Shown here in pieces: positions 16,316-25,626 of a DNA stretch of 64,000 nucleotides. The stretch comes from Vicingaceae bacterium (GTDB lineage: Bacteria > Bacteroidota > Bacteroidia > Flavobacteriales_E > Vicingaceae), in contig JAGYIE010000002.1 of NCBI GenBank assembly GCA_018402765.1, positions 620,001-684,000 of the forward strand, written 5' to 3'. Made by a program: the position numbers and the translations under genes. The stretch's first letter is position 1, and every line of letters starts with the position of its first letter. The notes under the pieces were generated by a model that worked only from the letters and a program-made list of their open reading frames with translations, was not told the DNA's origin and did not search any database.

Positions 16316-16337
16316 GCCCTTAGGAATTCCTGAGGGC
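16316..16337. terminator. bidirectional terminator between purD and a small membrane gene
   Basis: GCCCTTAGG pairs with CCTGAGGGC (one T-G pair) around AATT, with A/T-rich flanks on both sides; the genes on either side converge here. Confidence 0.8.
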
Positions 16338-16363
16338 ATTTAAATATTATAGAAAAGAAGCTT

Positions 16364-16549
16364 TTACTCAATTGAACCTTCTTGCTTTGCTTTCTTGTTG
16401 TAATTTGATAATTCTTTCATCCAGTAAACCAAACAACCAAATATAATTAGTGAGAATAAAATGTTCGGAAGGTTACCTAATAGAGGTAAAATCTCGAAAG
16501 TCATTTCTATTAAATCTCCTAAACCGTATACAATTTCATTCCAAGTCAT
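16364..16549 (-). CDS. small single-span membrane protein (DUF6341-like)
   Basis: This 61-residue protein has one long hydrophobic segment (about 20-44, ILPLLGNLPNILFSLIIFGC) ending in a basic tail with NKKAKQEG. I believe it belongs to the small DUF6341 family, which in flavobacteria sits beside purD and a DUF6427 protein, as it does here; the assignment is from memory and not checked. A TACTTTTG box at 16574-16581 gives it a promoter. The function is unknown. Confidence 0.75.
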   Translation of the reverse strand: MTWNEIVYGLGDLIEMTFEILPLLGNLPNILFSLIIFGCLVYWMKELSNYNKKAKQEGSIE

Positions 16550-16573
16550 AATCAGTTAAATTTTTATTCTCTG

Positions 16574-16581
16574 CAAAAGTA
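16574..16581 (-). promoter_or_regulatory. -7 promoter box for the small membrane gene
   Basis: On the minus strand this reads TACTTTTG, 24 bases upstream of the ATG at 16549. Confidence 0.45.
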
Positions 16582-16632
16582 AAAATAAATACTTTTAGAA
16601 AAAATCCTTTTCACCAAAGAAAGTCGCTTTAA

Positions 16633-17616
16633 ATGATATTTAATCTCATTAAATCTAGACAACCAATAAACTTTGTACTATTTCCTTTACTGGTAGTAGC
16701 ACTCTGGATTCCCGCTTTTTTGAGTGAGGCTGAACATAGTTTTACTAATTTGATGCCACTTTATAAGCTATTTATCAGTATATTAGGCTCTAATGGTAAG
16801 ATTTCTCTTAGTATTGGAGTAGGGTTGGTAATGTTTGAAGGGTTCTTACTGAATAGAATAATTAACAACAATAAGATACTTCCTGAAAGAAATAATTTAG
16901 TTGCGTTTTTTTATATTTTATTTTCAAGTATTCATACTGCTTTCCTTTATGCTAATCCTGTGCTGCTAGCGAATTTATTTATTATACTCGCTTTTGGGCA
17001 ATTGTTAAGTATTTATAATCAAAGAAATGTATTAAAAGAAGTATTCAATGCGAGCTTGTTGATTAGTATTGCCTCACTAGTTTACTTCCCTGCTATATTA
17101 TTAATACTTCTAATTTGGGCTACCTTTTTTATAATAAGACCTTTAGAGTGGAGGAATTACTTAGTTTCTATATTAGGGCCTATGTTGGTTGGGATTTGGT
17201 TAGCTAGTTACTATTTCTTTACAAATCAAATGTTTGTGTTAATCTCAAAGTATACTGTGTTGAATAATTACTTTGAAAACTTATCGATCTCAGGCTTTTC
17301 ATTTGTAGTGATTGCAGTTTTAATTCTAATTGCATTAGTAGCATTTGGTTCCTTATTAAAAGGATTAAGCAAGAATACTGTTCGTGTTAAAAATCTTCTC
17401 CGAATCGTTAGTGTATTTCTTATTTTAAGCTTATTTACTTTTTTTCTAACTAGCCAAGACTATTTCTCTACCTACGCCTTTGTTTTGGTGTCATTTACTA
17501 TATATACGGCAAATTACTTTGATTATCTAAAACGAAACTGGATAGGAAACATGCTTATCATTCTTCTAATTTCTATTGTAATGTATAATAATTATCGATT
17601 AATTGGTTTGTTTTAA
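16633..17616 (+). CDS. polytopic membrane protein (DUF6427-like)
   Basis: This 327-residue inner-membrane protein has about eight to ten hydrophobic segments and short basic loops, starting MIFNLIKSRQPINFVLFPLL. It resembles the DUF6427 family of Bacteroidota from memory. The gene order purD - DUF6341 - DUF6427 - purQ suggests a conserved neighbourhood, but the molecular role is not known. The intergenic gap to purQ contains purQ's own promoter. Confidence 0.75.
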   Translation: MIFNLIKSRQPINFVLFPLLVVALWIPAFLSEAEHSFTNLMPLYKLFISILGSNGKISLSIGVGLVMFEGFLLNRIINNNKILPERNNLVAFFYILFSSIHTAFLYANPVLLANLFIILAFGQLLSIYNQRNVLKEVFNASLLISIASLVYFPAILLILLIWATFFIIRPLEWRNYLVSILGPMLVGIWLASYYFFTNQMFVLISKYTVLNNYFENLSISGFSFVVIAVLILIALVAFGSLLKGLSKNTVRVKNLLRIVSVFLILSLFTFFLTSQDYFSTYAFVLVSFTIYTANYFDYLKRNWIGNMLIILLISIVMYNNYRLIGLF

Positions 17617-17624
17617 GATTTCCT

Positions 17625-17655
17625 TTTGCTGCTCCAATCTTTTCGATTAATTTTG
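17625..17655 (+). promoter_or_regulatory. promoter of purQ
   Basis: TTTG at 17625-17628 and TAATTTTG at 17648-17655 are separated by 19 bases, an excellent match to the Bacteroidota consensus. It overlaps an upstream TTG that would otherwise look like a possible start for purQ and supports the ATG at 17677 as the real start. Confidence 0.75.
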
Positions 17656-17676
17656 CAACTTATAAAAAATAACGAT

Positions 17677-18369
17677 ATGAAATTCGGTGTAATTACTTTC
17701 CCAGGCTCTAATTGTGACGAAGACATGGTTTATGTTTTAGAATCACTATTCAACCAAAAGGTAGAACGTCTTTGGCATAAAGATGCAAACCTCAAAGGAG
17801 TTGATTTTGTAATATTGCCAGGCGGGTTTTCATATGGAGATTATTTAAGAAGTGGTGCCATTGCTAATTATTCTCCGATTATGGCGGAAGTAGTTAAGCA
17901 TGCCAAAAAGGGTGGATATGTGATGGGGATTTGTAATGGTTTCCAAATTCTATGCGAATCTAAGCTGCTTCCAGGAACCTTGTTGCATAATAATAACCAG
18001 AAGTTTATTTGTAAGAATATCTATTTAAGAGCTGATAACAATAGCACCATCATTAATGCGCATATTGATACCAATCAAGCTTTAAAAATTCCAATTGCTC
18101 ATGGTGAAGGAAGATACTTTGCTTCTGAAGAAACAATAGCTAAACTAAATGCAAATGACCAAATCATTTTTAGATATTGTGATGCTAATGGAAACATTAC
18201 TGATGAGGCAAACCCTAATGGTTCTGCGGAAAATATAGCCGGTGTTTGTAATGAAGGAAAGAATGTTTTCGGGATGATGCCACACCCTGAAAGAGCTGCA
18301 GACGCGGAATTAGGAAATGTCGACGGGGCGTTGTTATTTGAGTCTATTTTAGGTCTAATAAAATCTTAA
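17677..18369 (+). CDS. purQ: phosphoribosylformylglycinamidine synthase, glutaminase subunit
   Basis: This 230-residue class I glutamine amidotransferase supplies ammonia to PurL in purine synthesis. It starts MKFGVITFPGSNCD. The oxyanion motif is LPGGFSYGDYLRSG, the nucleophile is C86 in GICNGFQIL, and the catalytic His-Glu pair is in MMPHPERA near the C-terminus. This is the small-subunit form that works with separate PurL and PurS. The start at 17677 is chosen because the upstream in-frame TTG lies inside the promoter. Confidence 0.97.
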   Translation: MKFGVITFPGSNCDEDMVYVLESLFNQKVERLWHKDANLKGVDFVILPGGFSYGDYLRSGAIANYSPIMAEVVKHAKKGGYVMGICNGFQILCESKLLPGTLLHNNNQKFICKNIYLRADNNSTIINAHIDTNQALKIPIAHGEGRYFASEETIAKLNANDQIIFRYCDANGNITDEANPNGSAENIAGVCNEGKNVFGMMPHPERAADAELGNVDGALLFESILGLIKS

Positions 18370-18418
18370 TCAACAGTATATCGTTAAAATAATATGGTTA
18401 GAATCTTTTGTTGATAAC

Positions 18419-18994
18419 CTATCGATAAAGTCCCATATCGACAATATAGGAGGCTACATCTTTGGGCATATAATGGCTTACATTTTTTCCTTCCTTTATT
18501 GCTTTTCTAATAAATGAGGAGCTCACTTTCATTATTGGTGCATCAACATAAGTCACTTTAAAATGATTTCTTAGTTCGCCACCATCATTGGCTTCCATTC
18601 TTGGGTAAACATAGATTTCATTATTGGCTAATATCAGTTCGTGATTTTTCCATTTATGAAAAGAGTTTAGGTTATCGGCTCCCATAATTAGCGCAAATTC
18701 GTGCTCAGGAAACTTCTCTTTTAAGTAAGCTAATGAGTCAGATGTGTAATTAGGCTGTGGCAGTCGAAACTCGATGTCTGACCCTCTTAGGCGCAAATCA
18801 TCACCAATCGCTAGGTTCACTAAGTGTAATCGGTCATAATCTTTAAGCATTGATTCTTTTTGTTTAAAGGGATTCTGAGGTGTCACTACCATCCAAAGCT
18901 GGTCCATATCGGTAAATTCTACCATGTAGTTAGCAATAACCATATGGCCAATATGAACAGGGTTGTAGGTGCCAAAAAAAAGTCCAATTTTCAT
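18419..18994 (-). CDS. nadD: nicotinate-nucleotide adenylyltransferase
   Basis: This 191-residue nucleotidyltransferase makes deamido-NAD from nicotinate mononucleotide and ATP. It starts MKIGLFFGTYNPVHIGH, with the (H/T)xGH catalytic motif at residues 14-17. The C-terminal VSSSFIRK is the ISSTxIR signature. The ATG at 18994 directly follows the gmk stop codon; an upstream extension inside gmk is not needed. It is the last gene of the operon yicC-gmk-nadD. Confidence 0.96.
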   Translation of the reverse strand: MKIGLFFGTYNPVHIGHMVIANYMVEFTDMDQLWMVVTPQNPFKQKESMLKDYDRLHLVNLAIGDDLRLRGSDIEFRLPQPNYTSDSLAYLKEKFPEHEFALIMGADNLNSFHKWKNHELILANNEIYVYPRMEANDGGELRNHFKVTYVDAPIMKVSSSFIRKAIKEGKNVSHYMPKDVASYIVDMGLYR

Positions 18995-18996
18995 AG

Positions 18997-19563
18997 TTAG
19001 TCGATAAATTTTCCAACGAGATCTTTTGCTTTGCTGCAAGCCTCCTCTAAATGATCATTTAATAGAATAACATCAAATTGGTCGGCAGTGTTTAGTTCTT
19101 CTTGTGCTTTTCCAATACGCTTGGCTAAGCGGTCCTTTGTTTCAGTTGCTCTTCCTCTTAGTCTTGCTTCTAATTCTTCTATAGACGGGGGCATTACAAA
19201 AATGGCGAGAGCTTTTTCACCAAAGTATTTCTTAAGGTTTAAACCGCCTATTACATCTACATCAAAGATTACATGATGACCATCGGTCCAGATGCGTTCA
19301 ATCTCTTTTTTTAATGTACCATAGTAGTGGTCGGTATATACCTCTTCCCATTCAATGAATTCTTCTCGAGTTATTTTATTTTTAAAGTCATTGATTGAGA
19401 GGAAGTAGTAATCTTTGCCGTCTTTTTCTCCTAAACGCTTTTCTCGTGTACAAGCTGATACGGAGAAGCGCAATGCATGAACTTCTTCCAATAATCGTTT
19501 TACGATGGTAGTTTTACCTGCTCCTGATGGGGCTGAAAATATAATACATTTACCTTCTTGCAT
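18997..19563 (-). CDS. gmk: guanylate kinase
   Basis: This 188-residue enzyme phosphorylates GMP to GDP. The P-loop is SAPSGAGKTT (residues 10-19). The GMP-binding region has R-x-x-R-x-G-E-x-DG-x-D-Y-F (SACTREKRLGEKDGKDYYF). The lid region has RLRGRATE. The length is normal. The start is three bases after the yicC stop codon, and nadD follows at once, so the three are co-transcribed. Confidence 0.97.
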   Translation of the reverse strand: MQEGKCIIFSAPSGAGKTTIVKRLLEEVHALRFSVSACTREKRLGEKDGKDYYFLSINDFKNKITREEFIEWEEVYTDHYYGTLKKEIERIWTDGHHVIFDVDVIGGLNLKKYFGEKALAIFVMPPSIEELEARLRGRATETKDRLAKRIGKAQEELNTADQFDVILLNDHLEEACSKAKDLVGKFID

Positions 19564-19566
19564 GCG

Positions 19567-20442
19567 CTACAGTGTATTTAATACTTGCTCCTTGATTTTC
19601 TCCAATTCGTCTTTCATGGCAACAACAAGTTTCTGAATATTTGAATCATTAGCCTTTGATCCGAGGGTATTGATTTCTCTTCCCATTTCTTGACTGATAA
19701 ATCCTAATTTTTTTCCTTGTGCTCCCTCTTCATTCATAGTTGAAATAAAGTACTCACAATGGCCCTTTAAACGCACCTTCTCTTCTGTTACATCAAACTT
19801 CTCCATATAAAAAACCAACTCTTGTTCAAGTCGATCTTTATCATAATTATCGTCACTAATAAGTTCTTCTAAGTGTTTAGTAATCCGCTCCCGTACTGTT
19901 TTAATCCGGTTTTCTTCGAATTGTTTTACATCTTCTAAAAGCTGTGCTATGGTATTTACTCTTAGTGTAAATTCTTCTTTTAAAATGTCCCCCTCTTGTT
20001 TGCGAAAAGATTCAAGTGCTTTTACTGCTTCCTTAATAACATGCAGAACCTGAGGCCACTCATTTTCATCTAATTCTTTAGTTTCTGTTACCATCACATC
20101 AGGTAACCCACATACCAAACGAATTAGGTCTGAAGGATCAGTGTCTCCTAATTCTTCCTTCAAATTTTTTAATGAAGTGTAGTGGGACTTAAAAAGTTCT
20201 TTATTTATACTTAGTCTACTAACTTCATCCTGGCTCTCGTTAGTAAGTATCATATCAACTTTGCCTCTTTGCAATAAATTACTTAACATAGACCGAACCT
20301 CCAATTCTTTTTCTCGGTATAGTGATGGAAGTTTAACATTTAAATCCATTCCTTTGCTATTTAAGGATTTAATTTGTACCGTAATTTTAGTATTACCTAA
20401 ATCTTTAGTGGCTTTTCCATAGCCTGTCATTGATGTAATCAT
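19567..20442 (-). CDS. yicC: YicC family endoribonuclease
   Basis: This 291-residue protein starts with the family signature MITSMTGYGKA and IKSLNSKGMDLNVKLP. It ends with EKLGFISQEMGREINTLGSKA-type sequence (here KKLGFISQEMGREINT), followed by the conserved C-terminal DELEKIKEQVLN helix. YicC proteins are metal-dependent endoribonucleases involved in sRNA/mRNA turnover. The YicC-Gmk neighbourhood is conserved widely in bacteria and supports the call. Confidence 0.93.
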   Translation of the reverse strand: MITSMTGYGKATKDLGNTKITVQIKSLNSKGMDLNVKLPSLYREKELEVRSMLSNLLQRGKVDMILTNESQDEVSRLSINKELFKSHYTSLKNLKEELGDTDPSDLIRLVCGLPDVMVTETKELDENEWPQVLHVIKEAVKALESFRKQEGDILKEEFTLRVNTIAQLLEDVKQFEENRIKTVRERITKHLEELISDDNYDKDRLEQELVFYMEKFDVTEEKVRLKGHCEYFISTMNEEGAQGKKLGFISQEMGREINTLGSKANDSNIQKLVVAMKDELEKIKEQVLNTL

Positions 20443-20464
20443 ATACCTTATTGTAATTGAGCGG

Positions 20465-20472
20465 CAAAGTTA
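20465..20472 (-). promoter_or_regulatory. -7 promoter box of the yicC-gmk-nadD operon
   Basis: On the minus strand this reads TAACTTTG, 22 bases upstream of the yicC start at 20442. Confidence 0.5.
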
Positions 20473-20546
20473 CTATTTATCACTGGGAATTGATTGATGG
20501 TGTATATCCGACAATAATAGACAATGATAGCATTTCAAGATGTTGA

Positions 20547-21449
20547 TCAATTGGAAGTTGTTGTTAATTTTGGTTTTTTACTGACCATAAATACACCAAT
20601 GAAAATCATAAGTGCACTAATTATTTTTAAAATATTTAGTTCGTCTTGTCCAATCAGTAAAGCAACCAAACTAGCTACAATCGGCTGAGAATAGATATAT
20701 ATGCTGACAACTGAAGGGTTCACACTTTGCAACGCATAAATGTTGAATAGGTAGGCGAAGAAGGTCGTGCCTATTACGACAAATAAAAAGGCTATCCAAG
20801 CATTTATTGTGAATGCATTCCATTCTATATTAGTAAATTCATTGAATCCAAATGGAAAAACAAATAGAAAGCCAAATAAAAATACCCACTTAATAACGGT
20901 TAATGGCTGATATTTTTGCATCAACGGTTTTACCATAACTAAGTATATCGCATAGGACGTAGCGTTCACAAAAATAAACAAGTCGCCAACAATAGTATCA
21001 GTACTGATAGACAGACTGTTATTGAATAAGATAAGTCCAACTGCACCTGATAGCCCTAAAAAAATACCTCCTAATTTTAATCCACTAATGCGTTCTTTGA
21101 GAATTAAAGACGACATAATTAAAACCAATACTGGGTTGCATGTCATAATTATGGCTGCATTTATTGGCGTGGTAATGTTTAGTCCAAAGAAAAAGCTCAG
21201 TTGATTTCCTGCAACACCAAACACCCCGCAGATAAAAAGTCGCCAGTAGTCTTTACGTTCAACTTTTTCAGATTTCATAAATGTATGAAGACCCCAAAAT
21301 AGAAGTAGTGCTCCTAACACTCTGCAAAAGATAAAGCCAAATGGTTCTATAAATTTGGGCATTACCAATTTGGCTATAGAATAGTTAAGTCCATAAATTA
21401 AATTGGCTCCAAGAAGAGCTAGATGGGCTTTAATTGTTTTGGTTAACAT
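20547..21449 (-). CDS. EamA/DMT family transporter
   Basis: This 300-residue inner-membrane protein has ten hydrophobic segments arranged as two EamA repeats (about residues 8-140 and 150-290). The conserved 'NPVLVLIMSSLILKERIS' and 'SIYIYSQPIVASLVALL' segments end each repeat. These carriers export metabolites or amino acids; the substrate cannot be predicted. Its start codon overlaps the stop codon of the ArsC-like gene by one base, so the two are coupled. Confidence 0.88.
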   Translation of the reverse strand: MLTKTIKAHLALLGANLIYGLNYSIAKLVMPKFIEPFGFIFCRVLGALLLFWGLHTFMKSEKVERKDYWRLFICGVFGVAGNQLSFFFGLNITTPINAAIIMTCNPVLVLIMSSLILKERISGLKLGGIFLGLSGAVGLILFNNSLSISTDTIVGDLFIFVNATSYAIYLVMVKPLMQKYQPLTVIKWVFLFGFLFVFPFGFNEFTNIEWNAFTINAWIAFLFVVIGTTFFAYLFNIYALQSVNPSVVSIYIYSQPIVASLVALLIGQDELNILKIISALMIFIGVFMVSKKPKLTTTSN

Positions 21450-21802
21450 TAATTATTGATAACGAAATCAGCTTCTTCAATATTTTTAGCTGAGTTGCCA
21501 ATAAATATGTGTTGATCGAACAAGATAACAGGCCGTTTTAGGAAAGTATATTCTTCAAGAATAAATTTTTTGTAATCTTCTTCTCCTAATTTTTTTTCTT
21601 TTAATCCGAGTGATTTGTACTTTATTGCTCTTCTGCTAAATAAGCTTTCATAACTTCCACTCAAATTTTTCATCAATTCCAGCTCTTCGAAGGTAATTTT
21701 ATTAGTTTTGATGTCAATCAATTCAAAACTGTTGGCAAGGTTCAGCTGTTTAATAATTTTTGTGCATGTGTTGCATGATGGAAGATAATAGACTTTTTTC
21801 AT
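21449..21802 (-). CDS. ArsC/Spx family protein
   Basis: This 117-residue thioredoxin-fold protein starts MKKVYYLPSCNTCTKI. It has C10 and C13 in a CxxC arrangement and the ArsC-family motif KRPVILF near residue 90. Family members include arsenate reductases and Spx-type regulators. An arsenate role is not supported by neighbours (no arsB/acr3 or arsR), so a general thiol-redox protein of the YffB/Spx type is as likely. Confidence 0.85.
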   Translation of the reverse strand: MKKVYYLPSCNTCTKIIKQLNLANSFELIDIKTNKITFEELELMKNLSGSYESLFSRRAIKYKSLGLKEKKLGEEDYKKFILEEYTFLKRPVILFDQHIFIGNSAKNIEEADFVINN

Positions 21803-21833
21803 TTAAAGAAGGAGTTTTTTGTTACCTTGAGTG

Positions 21834-21841
21834 CAAAAGTA
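21834..21841 (-). promoter_or_regulatory. -7 promoter box of the ArsC-like/DMT operon
   Basis: On the minus strand this reads TACTTTTG, 31 bases ahead of the ATG at 21802, with TTTG 16 bases upstream. The region is shared with the divergent gene at 21871. Confidence 0.5.
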
Positions 21842-21870
21842 AAGTTCTAATTTGAAACAAATCATTTCTA

Positions 21871-22911
21871 ATGGCGGAAAGTCCTAAAGCGCTTAAACTA
21901 TTTTCTCCAGGCCGCATAGCCGTTGCTATTTTGTTAGGCTTAAGCGTCGCCACTTATCAAGTAGTTGATAGTTTCGACATAAAGGCTTTCGAAGCAGTAG
22001 AGTGGACATGGTACTCTACTTTTTGGATTGTAATTGCTGTAATCATGATGGCATTGAGAGATCTTGCCTACATGTATCGGATACGTGTTTTAACGGATTT
22101 TCAAATAAGCTGGAGAAATAGTTTTGATACCATTATGCTTTGGGAGTTTGCATCTGCTGTCACTCCATCAGTGGTTGGGGGCTCAGGTGTGGCTATTTAT
22201 ATTGTCAATAAGGAAGGAGTCAGCATAGGAAGATCTACTGCAGTGGTTATGACTTCTGCAATGCTTGATGAGTTATTTTATATTTTGATGGTGCCTATAA
22301 TTATATTAGCAGTAGGCTATTATGATTTATTTCCAATTCAAGAAGATAAATTGTTTTTAGGCTATCATTTAGATACATCCATTATTTTTTTAATTGGTTA
22401 TTTGTTTATTGTCTTGTTAACTAGCATAATATCATATGCTATCTTTTTTAGGCCTAGGGGATTTAAATGGATTTTACTACAAGTTTTTAAATTACCTTTT
22501 TTGCGCAAATGGAGAATATCAGCTGCTGCTACAGGTGATGAAATAATCGTTACTTCTAAAGAATTAAAAGGAAAGCCAAAAAGATTCTGGATAAAATCCT
22601 TCGGAGCTACATTTGTTTCATGGACTGCTCGATATTGGGTGGTTAATTTTATTATTTTAGCATTTTTACCTCTAAGTGATCACCTGCTTGTGTATGGCCG
22701 CCAGTTAGTTATGTGGGTAGTTATGCTTATTAGTCCTACTCCTGGTGGCGCAGGTGTTGCTGAAATTGCATTTTCGAGTTACTTAAGCGATTTTATACCT
22801 ATAGGTTTAATCGCAGCGTTGGCATTATTATGGCGTTTGATTAGCTATTATCCTTATTTATTTATTGGTGCCATCATATTACCAAAGTGGATTAAAAAAA
22901 CACATTCATAG
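21871..22911 (+). CDS. flippase-like membrane protein (LPG synthase TM domain family)
   Basis: This 346-residue protein has about eight membrane segments and the hallmarks of the MprF flippase-like/YbhN domain: the 'EFASAVTPSVVGGSG' motif near residue 92 and 'SPTPGGAGVAEIAF' near residue 290. It lacks the cytoplasmic aminoacyl-transferase domain of MprF, so it is a stand-alone flippase-like protein. Members are linked to lipid or polyprenyl-lipid movement across the inner membrane; the substrate is unknown. Confidence 0.88.
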   Translation: MAESPKALKLFSPGRIAVAILLGLSVATYQVVDSFDIKAFEAVEWTWYSTFWIVIAVIMMALRDLAYMYRIRVLTDFQISWRNSFDTIMLWEFASAVTPSVVGGSGVAIYIVNKEGVSIGRSTAVVMTSAMLDELFYILMVPIIILAVGYYDLFPIQEDKLFLGYHLDTSIIFLIGYLFIVLLTSIISYAIFFRPRGFKWILLQVFKLPFLRKWRISAAATGDEIIVTSKELKGKPKRFWIKSFGATFVSWTARYWVVNFIILAFLPLSDHLLVYGRQLVMWVVMLISPTPGGAGVAEIAFSSYLSDFIPIGLIAALALLWRLISYYPYLFIGAIILPKWIKKTHS

Positions 22912-22959
22912 TTGATGCTAATATTGCTAAAAAATCGATTTAAGGCTTTTAAAATTGAT

Positions 22960-22967
22960 TAACTTCG
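22960..22967 (+). promoter_or_regulatory. possible -7 box of the 23.0-29.9 kb operon
   Basis: TAACTTCG, a variant of TAnnTTTG also seen ahead of rplM, lies 62 bases upstream of the likely start at 23030. Confidence 0.35.
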
Positions 22968-23029
22968 AAGGGTTATATAAGTTGTTCGATAATTTAAAAT
23001 CATGAGAATATTTTTTGGAAAATAAGTTT

Positions 23030-24196
23030 ATGGCAAGTAACGTAATGAAATTCGGAACAAAAGCAATACATGGGGGATTGGAGCCTGATTTGGCAACTGG
23101 TGCTGTCATGACACCTATTTACCAGACGACTACTTACCGACAATTATCTCCCGGTGAGCATAAAGGTTACGCGTATTCAAGAAGTAGTAATCCAACTCGG
23201 AAAGCACTTGAGAATAATTTAGCTTCATTAGAAAATGGCAAGTATGGATTGTGTTTTGGAAGTGGAGTTGCCGCTATTGATGCCATATTGAAGATGCTAC
23301 GTCCGGGAGATGAAGTGCTTTCTACCAATGATTTATATGGAGGTTCTTATCGAATTTTTACTCAAATTTTTGCTCACTTTGGTATTAAATTTACTTTTGT
23401 TAGCATGAGTGATATGGCTGAAGTAGAGAAGCATATAACAGAAAAAACAAGATTGCTTTGGGTAGAAACACCAACTAACCCAATGATGAATATTATTGAT
23501 ATTTGGGCTTGCTCTCAGATAGCTAAGCTACATAAAGTGCTCCTAGTTGTAGATAATACCTTTGCTTCGCCTTTTTTACAGAATCCATTGGATCTTGGCG
23601 CTGATATTGTAATGCATTCTGTTACTAAGTACATTGGTGGTCATTCTGATGTAGTCATGGGTGCTTTGATTACCAAAGACGATCATTTAGCGGAAAAGTT
23701 ATATTTTATTCAGAATAGTTCGGGCGCAATAAGTGGTCCACAAGACTGTTTTTTAGTCCTTCGAGGTATTAAAACGTTACACTTACGTATGCAACGCCAT
23801 TGTGAAAATGGAGTTACAATTGCCAACTTTCTAAGAAGTCATCCATTGGTAGATAAAGTATATTGGCCTGGGTTTGAAGATAACCCAGGATATGTTATCG
23901 CAAAGCAACAAATGAGCGGCTTTGGAGGAATGTTATCATTTACCCTTAAGGGAAATAAAAAAGCTGACGCATTTACTTTTTTGTCAAATTGTAAAGTTTT
24001 TACTTTAGCCGAGTCATTAGGAGGGGTAGAGTCTTTGCTCTGTCACCCTGCTACTATGACGCATGCTGCTATACCTAATGGCGAACGTGAGAAAATTGGC
24101 GTGGTAGATACACTTATTCGATTAAGCGTAGGTGTAGAAGATATAGATGATTTAATAGAAGATTTAAAATATTCGTTGAGTTTAATAAAATCGTAA
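23030..24196 (+). CDS. cystathionine gamma-synthase/beta- or gamma-lyase family PLP enzyme
   Basis: This 388-residue Cys/Met metabolism PLP enzyme has the N-terminal TKAIHGG, the YSRSSNPTR motif that contacts PLP phosphate, DNTFASP holding the ring-binding Asp, and the PLP-bound lysine K200 in [12 protein letters not shown]. The C-terminal motif [10 protein letters not shown], then a lyase-type [12 protein letters not shown] end, is present. Synthase and lyase cannot be separated with certainty by eye. The start at 23030 (ATG) is preferred over the TTG 15 bases upstream. It heads a tight operon with the next four genes (gaps of 1-6 bases). Confidence 0.92.
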   Translation: MASNVMKFGTKAIHGGLEPDLATGAVMTPIYQTTTYRQLSPGEHKGYAYSRSSNPTRKALENNLASLENGKYGLCFGSGVAAIDAILKMLRPGDEVLSTNDLYGGSYRIFTQIFAHFGIKFTFVSMSDMAEVEKHITEKTRLLWVETPTNPMMNIIDIWACSQIAKLHKVLLVVDNTFASPFLQNPLDLGADIVMHSVTKYIGGHSDVVMGALITKDDHLAEKLYFIQNSSGAISGPQDCFLVLRGIKTLHLRMQRHCENGVTIANFLRSHPLVDKVYWPGFEDNPGYVIAKQQMSGFGGMLSFTLKGNKKADAFTFLSNCKVFTLAESLGGVESLLCHPATMTHAAIPNGEREKIGVVDTLIRLSVGVEDIDDLIEDLKYSLSLIKS

Positions 24197-24199
24197 TCG

Positions 24200-24898
24200 A
24201 TGAAAAACAGTCGTTTTGCTGTAATTGGCTTAGGTCAATTTGGGAATGTAATTGCAAAAAAGCTTTCAGAAAGAGGAGCAGAGGTTATCGCAATAGATAA
24301 TAAGGAAAGTAATATTGACGATATCTCTGATGATGTCGCTCTAGCTATATGTATGGATGCTACGGATAAAAAGGCTTTGATGGCACAGAATATCCAAGAT
24401 GTTGATGCAGTAATCATATGTATTGGTGAAGACTTTGAGGCGCTTTTATTATCTACGGTATACTGCCAAGAATTAAAAGTAAAGCGAATTATTTCACGTG
24501 CAAATGATGCACAACAACGCAGAATTCTTGAAAAAATGGGTGTTGATGAAATTTTATCTCCTGAAGATGAAGTAGGTAAGGTTGTGGCTGAACGATTAAT
24601 GAATCCATCAGTGGTTTCAGTATTGCAATTGCCTGATGATTATGAAATTGCTGAAGTTAAAGCTCCTAAGGGCGTTTTAAATCGGTCACTTCAAGATATC
24701 GATTTAAGAGGTAAGTATAAGTTAAACCTGGTTACGATTAAGCGAGAATACGAAGTGAAGTCAGAAGAAGGTGACAATATTTTTGACCAGCACATAATTG
24801 GTGTTCCTACTCCTGAAACCATAATTTATGAAACGGACACTATCGTAGTTTTTGGAACAACAAAAGACATAGAGCGATTTATAGATATTAATCAATAG
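24200..24898 (+). CDS. TrkA/KtrA-type RCK protein (potassium uptake regulation)
   Basis: This 232-residue cytosolic protein has an RCK_N Rossmann domain (IGLGQFGNVIAKKLSERGAEV at the N-terminus, with acidic residue for NAD or ATP binding) and an RCK_C/TrkA_C domain from about residue 145 (EIAEVKAPKGVLNRSLQDID). It gates a KtrB/TrkH-type potassium channel in other bacteria; no membrane subunit is encoded in this window. The start lies three bases after the upstream stop codon. Confidence 0.9.
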   Translation: MKNSRFAVIGLGQFGNVIAKKLSERGAEVIAIDNKESNIDDISDDVALAICMDATDKKALMAQNIQDVDAVIICIGEDFEALLLSTVYCQELKVKRIISRANDAQQRRILEKMGVDEILSPEDEVGKVVAERLMNPSVVSVLQLPDDYEIAEVKAPKGVLNRSLQDIDLRGKYKLNLVTIKREYEVKSEEGDNIFDQHIIGVPTPETIIYETDTIVVFGTTKDIERFIDINQ

Positions 24899-24899
24899 A

Positions 24900-25625
24900 A
24901 TGAGATATATTTTTATTACTGGAAGCAGCAAGGGTTTAGGTAAAGCATTTGCTGAACTTTTTTTAGATCAAGAACAAACCAAGGTCTTTGGTATTTCTAG
25001 AACGTGTTCAATTGATCATGAAAATTATGTTCATCACCATGTTGATTTAAACAATTCTGATGACTTGTATAATTTTACTTTCCCTCAACTGCAAAATGCA
25101 GAGGAAGTCATATTAATTAACAATGCTGGACTACTTAATCCAATAAAAAAAGTGGGAGCGTTTTCAGCTGAGGCCTTGTCTATTAACATTCAAGTTAATT
25201 TAATTGCACCAATGGTTCTATGCAACACATTTATTAACACTTATCAAGAATTATCCGCTAAGAAATTAATTGTGAACATTAGTAGTGGTGCGGGTAAGTA
25301 TCCAATAGATGGTTGGTCAGCTTATTGCACATCAAAAAGTGGACTAGATATGTTTTCAACTGTTATGCAGGCCGAACAAAACTTAATTTCGTACGTCTTT
25401 AAAAGAGTTAAGGTTATTTCTATTTCACCGGGAATAATTGATACAGATATGCAAGCTGAAATTAGACGCTCTAATGTTGATGACTTTTCGCAAGTTAACC
25501 GATTTGTCGACTACAAAAAAAGTGGAGACTTGCAGTCTAGCGTACAAACAGCTGGAAAAATTATTAGTAAATTGCACACCTTTTATACCCGAGATGAGGT
25601 GATTTGTTCATTAAGAGACGAATAG
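24900..25625 (+). CDS. short-chain dehydrogenase/reductase
   Basis: This 241-residue NAD(P)-dependent oxidoreductase has the cofactor loop TGSSKGLG (residues 7-14), the NNAG motif, catalytic Ser in NISSGAG, and Tyr/Lys in YCTSK. The PGIIDTDM loop following the active site is typical of sepiapterin/benzil reductase-like SDRs. The substrate is not predictable. Its start is one base after the KtrA-type stop codon. Confidence 0.9.
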   Translation: MRYIFITGSSKGLGKAFAELFLDQEQTKVFGISRTCSIDHENYVHHHVDLNNSDDLYNFTFPQLQNAEEVILINNAGLLNPIKKVGAFSAEALSINIQVNLIAPMVLCNTFINTYQELSAKKLIVNISSGAGKYPIDGWSAYCTSKSGLDMFSTVMQAEQNLISYVFKRVKVISISPGIIDTDMQAEIRRSNVDDFSQVNRFVDYKKSGDLQSSVQTAGKIISKLHTFYTRDEVICSLRDE

Positions 25626-25626
25626 T

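Noticed and set aside
17626-17676. Longer purQ starting at TTG 17626
   Set aside because: This start lies within the purQ promoter; the conserved N-terminus begins at 17677.
21449-21802. Arsenic resistance gene
   Set aside because: No arsenite exporter or ArsR nearby; the ArsC fold alone is not specific.
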